DNA of 8,724 bases. Origin: Chloroflexota bacterium. GTDB lineage: Bacteria; Chloroflexota; Limnocylindria; Limnocylindrales; CSP1-4. The stretch is from assembly GCA_005881055.1 (NCBI GenBank), contig VBHW01000132.1, positions 1-8,724 of the forward strand, in the 5' to 3' direction. Positions 6,751 to 8,724 of the stretch are shown here, piece by piece. The notes beneath the pieces were generated by a model, which was not told the origin of the DNA, did not search any database, and worked only from the letters and a program-made list of their open reading frames with translations. A program made the position numbers and the translations under genes. Each line of letters begins with the position of its first letter. The stretch's first letter is position 1.

Positions 6751-7929
6751 CTAGAGGTTGCCGCGGAGCGCCTGCTCGCGCTCGATCGCCTCGAAGAGCG
6801 CCTTGAAGTTGCCGACTCCGAAGCCGCGCGAACCGTGCCGCTCGATGATCTCGAAGAAGAACGTCGGGCGGTCCTGCACCGGCCGGGTGAAGATCTGCAG
6901 GAGGTAGCCCTCCTCGTCCCGGTCGGCCTCGATGCCGAGCTCCTCGAGCGTCTCCATCGGGACCCCCACGTCGCCAACGCGATCGGCGAGCGTCGCGTAG
7001 TACTCGTGCGGAAGACCCAGGAACTCGACGCCGTTCTCGCGGAGCGTCCGGACCGTGCGGACGATGTCCTCGGTCCGCAGCGCGATGTGCTGGCAGCCGG
7101 GCGTCTTGTACCAGTCGAGGTACTCCTGGATCTGGCTCTTCTTGCGCCCCGTCGCCGGCTCGTTGATCGGGAACTTGATGCGCCCGTTGCCGTTCGTCAT
7201 GACCTTCGACATGAGCGCCGAATACTCGGTATGGATGACCTTGTCGTCGTAGTGGATGAGCTGGCTGAACCCGAAGACGTCGCGGTAGAAGTCGACGAAC
7301 TTGTTCATCTCGCCGAGCTCGACGTTGCCGACGCAGTGGTCGATCTCGAGGAGATCCATCCCCTGCGCGGCGCGGGCCGGCTTCTTCACCTTGCGAAAGC
7401 CCGGCGCGAAGACGCCCCGGTAGTCGGAGCGGTCGATGAACGAGTGGATGACCTCACCGTACGTGTGAACCGCGCTCCGCCGGAGCGTGCCGTCTTCGTC
7501 GGAGCCGGCCTCCGCGTACTCGAGGTACGACTGGGCTCCGCGGCTGGTCGTCTCGCGCCACGCCGATCGGACGTCGTCGACCGCGAACGCGATGTCGTGC
7601 ACGCCGTCGCCGTGGAACCGGACGTGCTCGGCGATCTCGCCGTCCGGGGTCAGGGGTGCGGTCACGACGAGCGTGATGTCGTGTTGCCGCAGGACGTAGC
7701 TCGAGCGGTCCCGAATGCCGGTCTCGAGCCCGGCGTACGCGACCGGGGTGAAGCCCCACAGCGCCCGGTAGTAGTTGGAAGCCTGCCTGGCATTGCCGAC
7801 CCAGAACTCGACGTGGTCGAGGCCGTTGATCGGAAGGAAGTCCTGCGCCTCGGCGTAGGCATCCTTGTTGACGACCGCGCCGGACTGGTTTGCGGCACCT
7901 TTGCCGACCGATCGGATGGTCTGCGTCAT
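6751..7929 (-). CDS. hpd: 4-hydroxyphenylpyruvate dioxygenase
   Basis: Fe(II), non-heme oxygenase converting 4-hydroxyphenylpyruvate and O2 to homogentisate and CO2; cytoplasmic. The 392 residues form two vicinal-oxygen-chelate halves (about 35-170 and 192-360). The facial triad is H198 (LLEIDHCVGN), H281 (CQHIALRT) and E360 (FFFEIIERHG). SQIQEYLDWY (265-274) and the C-terminal helix GVGNFKALFEAIE (371-383) are typical of HPPD. The Phe in NFKALF favours HPPD over hydroxymandelate synthase. Start: ATG at 7929 with GGAGGAG 5 nt upstream. The frame stays open to 8556, but the upstream part has no homologous look and crosses the promoter and the divergent gene. First gene of the five-gene operon; SWIM, FAH, PLP enzyme and HGD genes follow. 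Intact and of normal length. Confidence 0.96.
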   Translation of the reverse strand: MTQTIRSVGKGAANQSGAVVNKDAYAEAQDFLPINGLDHVEFWVGNARQASNYYRALWGFTPVAYAGLETGIRDRSSYVLRQHDITLVVTAPLTPDGEIAEHVRFHGDGVHDIAFAVDDVRSAWRETTSRGAQSYLEYAEAGSDEDGTLRRSAVHTYGEVIHSFIDRSDYRGVFAPGFRKVKKPARAAQGMDLLEIDHCVGNVELGEMNKFVDFYRDVFGFSQLIHYDDKVIHTEYSALMSKVMTNGNGRIKFPINEPATGRKKSQIQEYLDWYKTPGCQHIALRTEDIVRTVRTLRENGVEFLGLPHEYYATLADRVGDVGVPMETLEELGIEADRDEEGYLLQIFTRPVQDRPTFFFEIIERHGSRGFGVGNFKALFEAIEREQALRGNL

Positions 7930-7934
7930 CGACG

Positions 7935-7941
7935 CTCCTCC
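7935..7941 (-). promoter_or_regulatory. Shine-Dalgarno of HPPD
   Basis: GGAGGAG on the minus strand, 5 nt before the ATG at 7929. It is the strongest ribosome site of the operon and fixes the HPPD start against the long upstream open frame. The downstream operon genes have weaker or no such sites. Confidence 0.8.
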
Positions 7942-8020
7942 GTTGGTTGCGCCCGATCGACCGGGATGGGCGCGGCGGCGGGACGACGGTGCGACACTGG
8001 CCGCACGCGTCAGTTGCGCC
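7941..8020. repeat. Near-identical 13-mer pair in the HPPD leader
   Basis: CGTTGGTTGCGCC (7941-7953) and CGTCAGTTGCGCC (8008-8020) match at 11 of 13 positions in the same orientation, with 67 nt between their starts. The right copy lies immediately downstream of the HPPD -10 box, at the expected transcription start. The left copy abuts the Shine-Dalgarno. This arrangement is suggestive of paired operator sites, but chance cannot be excluded in such GC-rich DNA. Confidence 0.4.
7949..7973 (-). promoter_or_regulatory. Leader hairpin upstream of HPPD ribosome site
   Basis: GCGCCC (7949-7954) and GGGCGC (7968-7973) are perfect inverted repeats enclosing 13 nt, in the transcribed leader 7 nt upstream of the GGAGGAG. 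The hairpin could affect translation initiation or be an operator. It overlaps the left copy of the 13-mer repeat. No riboswitch class is recognised. Confidence 0.35.
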
Positions 8021-8021
8021 A

Positions 8022-8049
8022 AGTATGGAAGGCAGCCCCGGGCCGTCAA
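8022..8049 (-). promoter_or_regulatory. Sigma70-type promoter of the tyrosine operon
   Basis: On the minus strand, TTGACG (8049-8044) and CATACT (8027-8022) are separated by 16 nt. The -35 matches 5 of 6 and the -10 matches 4 of 6 consensus bases, including the key A2 and T6. Transcription would start near 8015, giving a leader of about 85 nt to the HPPD ATG. No comparably good promoter was seen for the divergent DinB-fold gene. Confidence 0.6.
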
Positions 8050-8073
8050 GCACGGCTCGGACGAGGAGGCAGC

Positions 8074-8631
8074 GTGGCCGAAACTCGGACCGGGGACGCA
8101 GCGCTCGAAGGGTTGCTCGAGCGGCTCCGGTCCGCGCACGGGCGTCTCGACGGCCTCCGCCCGGCGGTCGAGGCCGGCGCGCCGTGGCCACTCGCCGAGC
8201 GATTCGGCACGGAGCCCGAGGCGCACTGGGGCCCGCCGGAGGTGCTCGCCCACGTCGCGGAGATGCTCCCGTTCTGGCTCGGAGAGGCGGAACGCGTCCT
8301 CGACGCGCCGGTCGAGCCGGCTCCGTTCGGACGAACGGCAACCGACCAGCTGCGGATCGCCACGATCGAGCGGGACCGGACGCTGCCCATAGGGGAGCTG
8401 TTCGACCGGATCGACTCCGACATCGCTCGGTACGAACGACGCCTGCCCCAGCTCACCGAGGTCCAGGCGGCGCGCCGTGGTCTCCACCCCACCCGCGGGG
8501 AGGTCACGGTGACCGAGGCGATCGAGCGGTTCGTCGTGAGCCATCTGGAGGAGCACGTCGAGCAGCTCGCGGCCGCGCTGGCCGAAGGTGACGGCCCGAG
8601 TGGCGCGACACCGGACGGAGGCCGCCGCTAG
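8074..8631 (+). CDS. DinB-fold (DinB/YfiT/maleylpyruvate isomerase-like) protein
   Basis: A 185-aa four-helix-bundle protein of the DinB superfamily. Seen: WGPPEVLAHVAEM (52-64) with the first metal-binding His at H60, and VVSHLEEHVEQL (154-165) with the HxxxH pair H157/H161, a plausible three-His site for zinc or nickel. The superfamily contains thiol-dependent enzymes, including mycothiol-dependent maleylpyruvate isomerase and bacillithiol transferases, and many uncharacterised members. Activity cannot be assigned from sequence. The GTG start at 8074 is set by GAGGAGG at 8063-8069, 4 nt upstream. The frame is open far upstream, but that stretch is antisense to the tyrosine operon. Transcribed divergently from the HPPD operon across a 144-nt gap, so shared regulation and a role in that pathway are possible. 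Confidence 0.82.
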   Translation: MAETRTGDAALEGLLERLRSAHGRLDGLRPAVEAGAPWPLAERFGTEPEAHWGPPEVLAHVAEMLPFWLGEAERVLDAPVEPAPFGRTATDQLRIATIERDRTLPIGELFDRIDSDIARYERRLPQLTEVQAARRGLHPTRGEVTVTEAIERFVVSHLEEHVEQLAAALAEGDGPSGATPDGGRR

Positions 8632-8650
8632 GACCTTCGGCCGGTAGCGG
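8625..8650 (+). terminator. Possible terminator hairpin after the DinB-fold gene
   Basis: CCGCTA (8625-8630) and TAGCGG (8645-8650) form a 6-bp inverted repeat around a 14-nt loop that contains a C-TTCG-G mini-hairpin. It overlaps the stop codon (8629-8631). No T-tract follows, so termination is a weak inference. Confidence 0.3.
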
Positions 8651-8686
8651 GCGACCGACCGTCAGCGGCACCCTCGGGCAGACGAT

Positions 8687-8724
8687 TTGACGCCGGAGGC
8701 CCTGCCGTCGTGCCTCGCACCGCC
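8687..8724 (+). other. Possible start of a further plus-strand gene (cut by window edge)
   Basis: GGAGG at 8695-8699 precedes a GTG at 8710 by 10 nt, and five codons remain open to the window end. A TTGACG at 8687-8692 could be a -35 for a promoter lying outside. Too little sequence to judge. The rest of 8651-8686 holds nothing I can identify. Confidence 0.2.

Noticed and set aside
7930..8020. Riboswitch in the HPPD leader
   Set aside because: Only one short stem is visible and no conserved core of a known riboswitch class is recognisable.
5152..8073. Very long plus-strand open frame (continuing to 8631) opposite FAH, SWIM and HPPD
   Set aside because: Its translation is Arg/Asp/Val-rich, without family motifs, and mirrors high-GC codon bias of the minus-strand genes. 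Only the last 186 codons (from GTG 8074, with Shine-Dalgarno) are a real gene.
7930..8556. N-terminal extension of HPPD in the same open frame
   Set aside because: HPPDs do not carry it, it crosses the promoter and the DinB-fold gene, and a strong Shine-Dalgarno stands before the ATG at 7929.
8632..8724. Minus-strand frame entering from the right edge and ending TAG at about 8630
   Set aside because: The 31 residues are Gly/Ala/Arg/Ser-rich without a recognisable pattern and would overlap the DinB-fold stop; not supportable as a gene end.

Overview
The window is very GC-rich bacterial DNA with dense, short-spaced genes, many GTG starts and weak or absent Shine-Dalgarno sites. Together with the gene set (gamma-alpha fused 2-oxoacid:ferredoxin oxidoreductase, tyrosine catabolism, DinB-fold protein, SWIM protein), this points to a high-GC Chloroflexota (Limnocylindria-like) or Actinomycetota lineage. 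That placement is an inference from gene content; no rRNA or other taxonomic marker is present.

Layout. 1-1331 (minus): a CBS-pair protein overlapping by 4 nt the start of a gamma-alpha fused 2-oxoacid:acceptor oxidoreductase subunit, which runs off the left edge. 1332-1484: a divergent promoter region in which both flanking genes have a TANNNT box exactly 6 nt before the start codon and no Shine-Dalgarno, as expected for leaderless transcripts. 1485-3054 (plus): an EamA-family exporter followed after 13 nt by a small TPMT/TehB-like SAM methyltransferase. 3055-3100: a short convergent gap with a hairpin that overlaps the stop codon of the facing gene.

3101-7929 (minus) is the main content: a five-gene tyrosine/homogentisate catabolic operon read right to left. 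The order is 4-hydroxyphenylpyruvate dioxygenase (HPPD), a 100-aa SWIM zinc-finger protein, fumarylacetoacetate hydrolase (FAH), a fold-type III PLP enzyme of the D-threonine aldolase/D-serine dehydratase family, and homogentisate 1,2-dioxygenase (HGD). Spacings are 3, 12, 13 and -1 nt. HPPD makes homogentisate, HGD opens its ring to maleylacetoacetate, and FAH splits fumarylacetoacetate into fumarate and acetoacetate. No zeta-class glutathione transferase-like maleylacetoacetate isomerase is present. HGD carries a frameshift near 3424 and appears to have lost a short segment that, in the family, contains one of the three iron ligands. It is therefore either a pseudogene or an assembly error.

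The operon has a recognisable sigma70-type promoter (TTGACG-16-CATACT) in the 144-nt gap 7930-8073 and a leader of roughly 85 nt with a near-repeated 13-mer and a hairpin just before the Shine-Dalgarno. On the other side of that gap, divergently, lies a DinB-fold protein with three candidate metal-binding histidines (8074-8631). Because mycothiol-dependent maleylpyruvate isomerase has this fold, this neighbour is a candidate for the missing isomerase; that is a hypothesis. The last ~90 nt hold a hairpin after the DinB gene and perhaps the start of another plus-strand gene. No tRNA, rRNA, CRISPR array, insertion sequence or phage element was seen.
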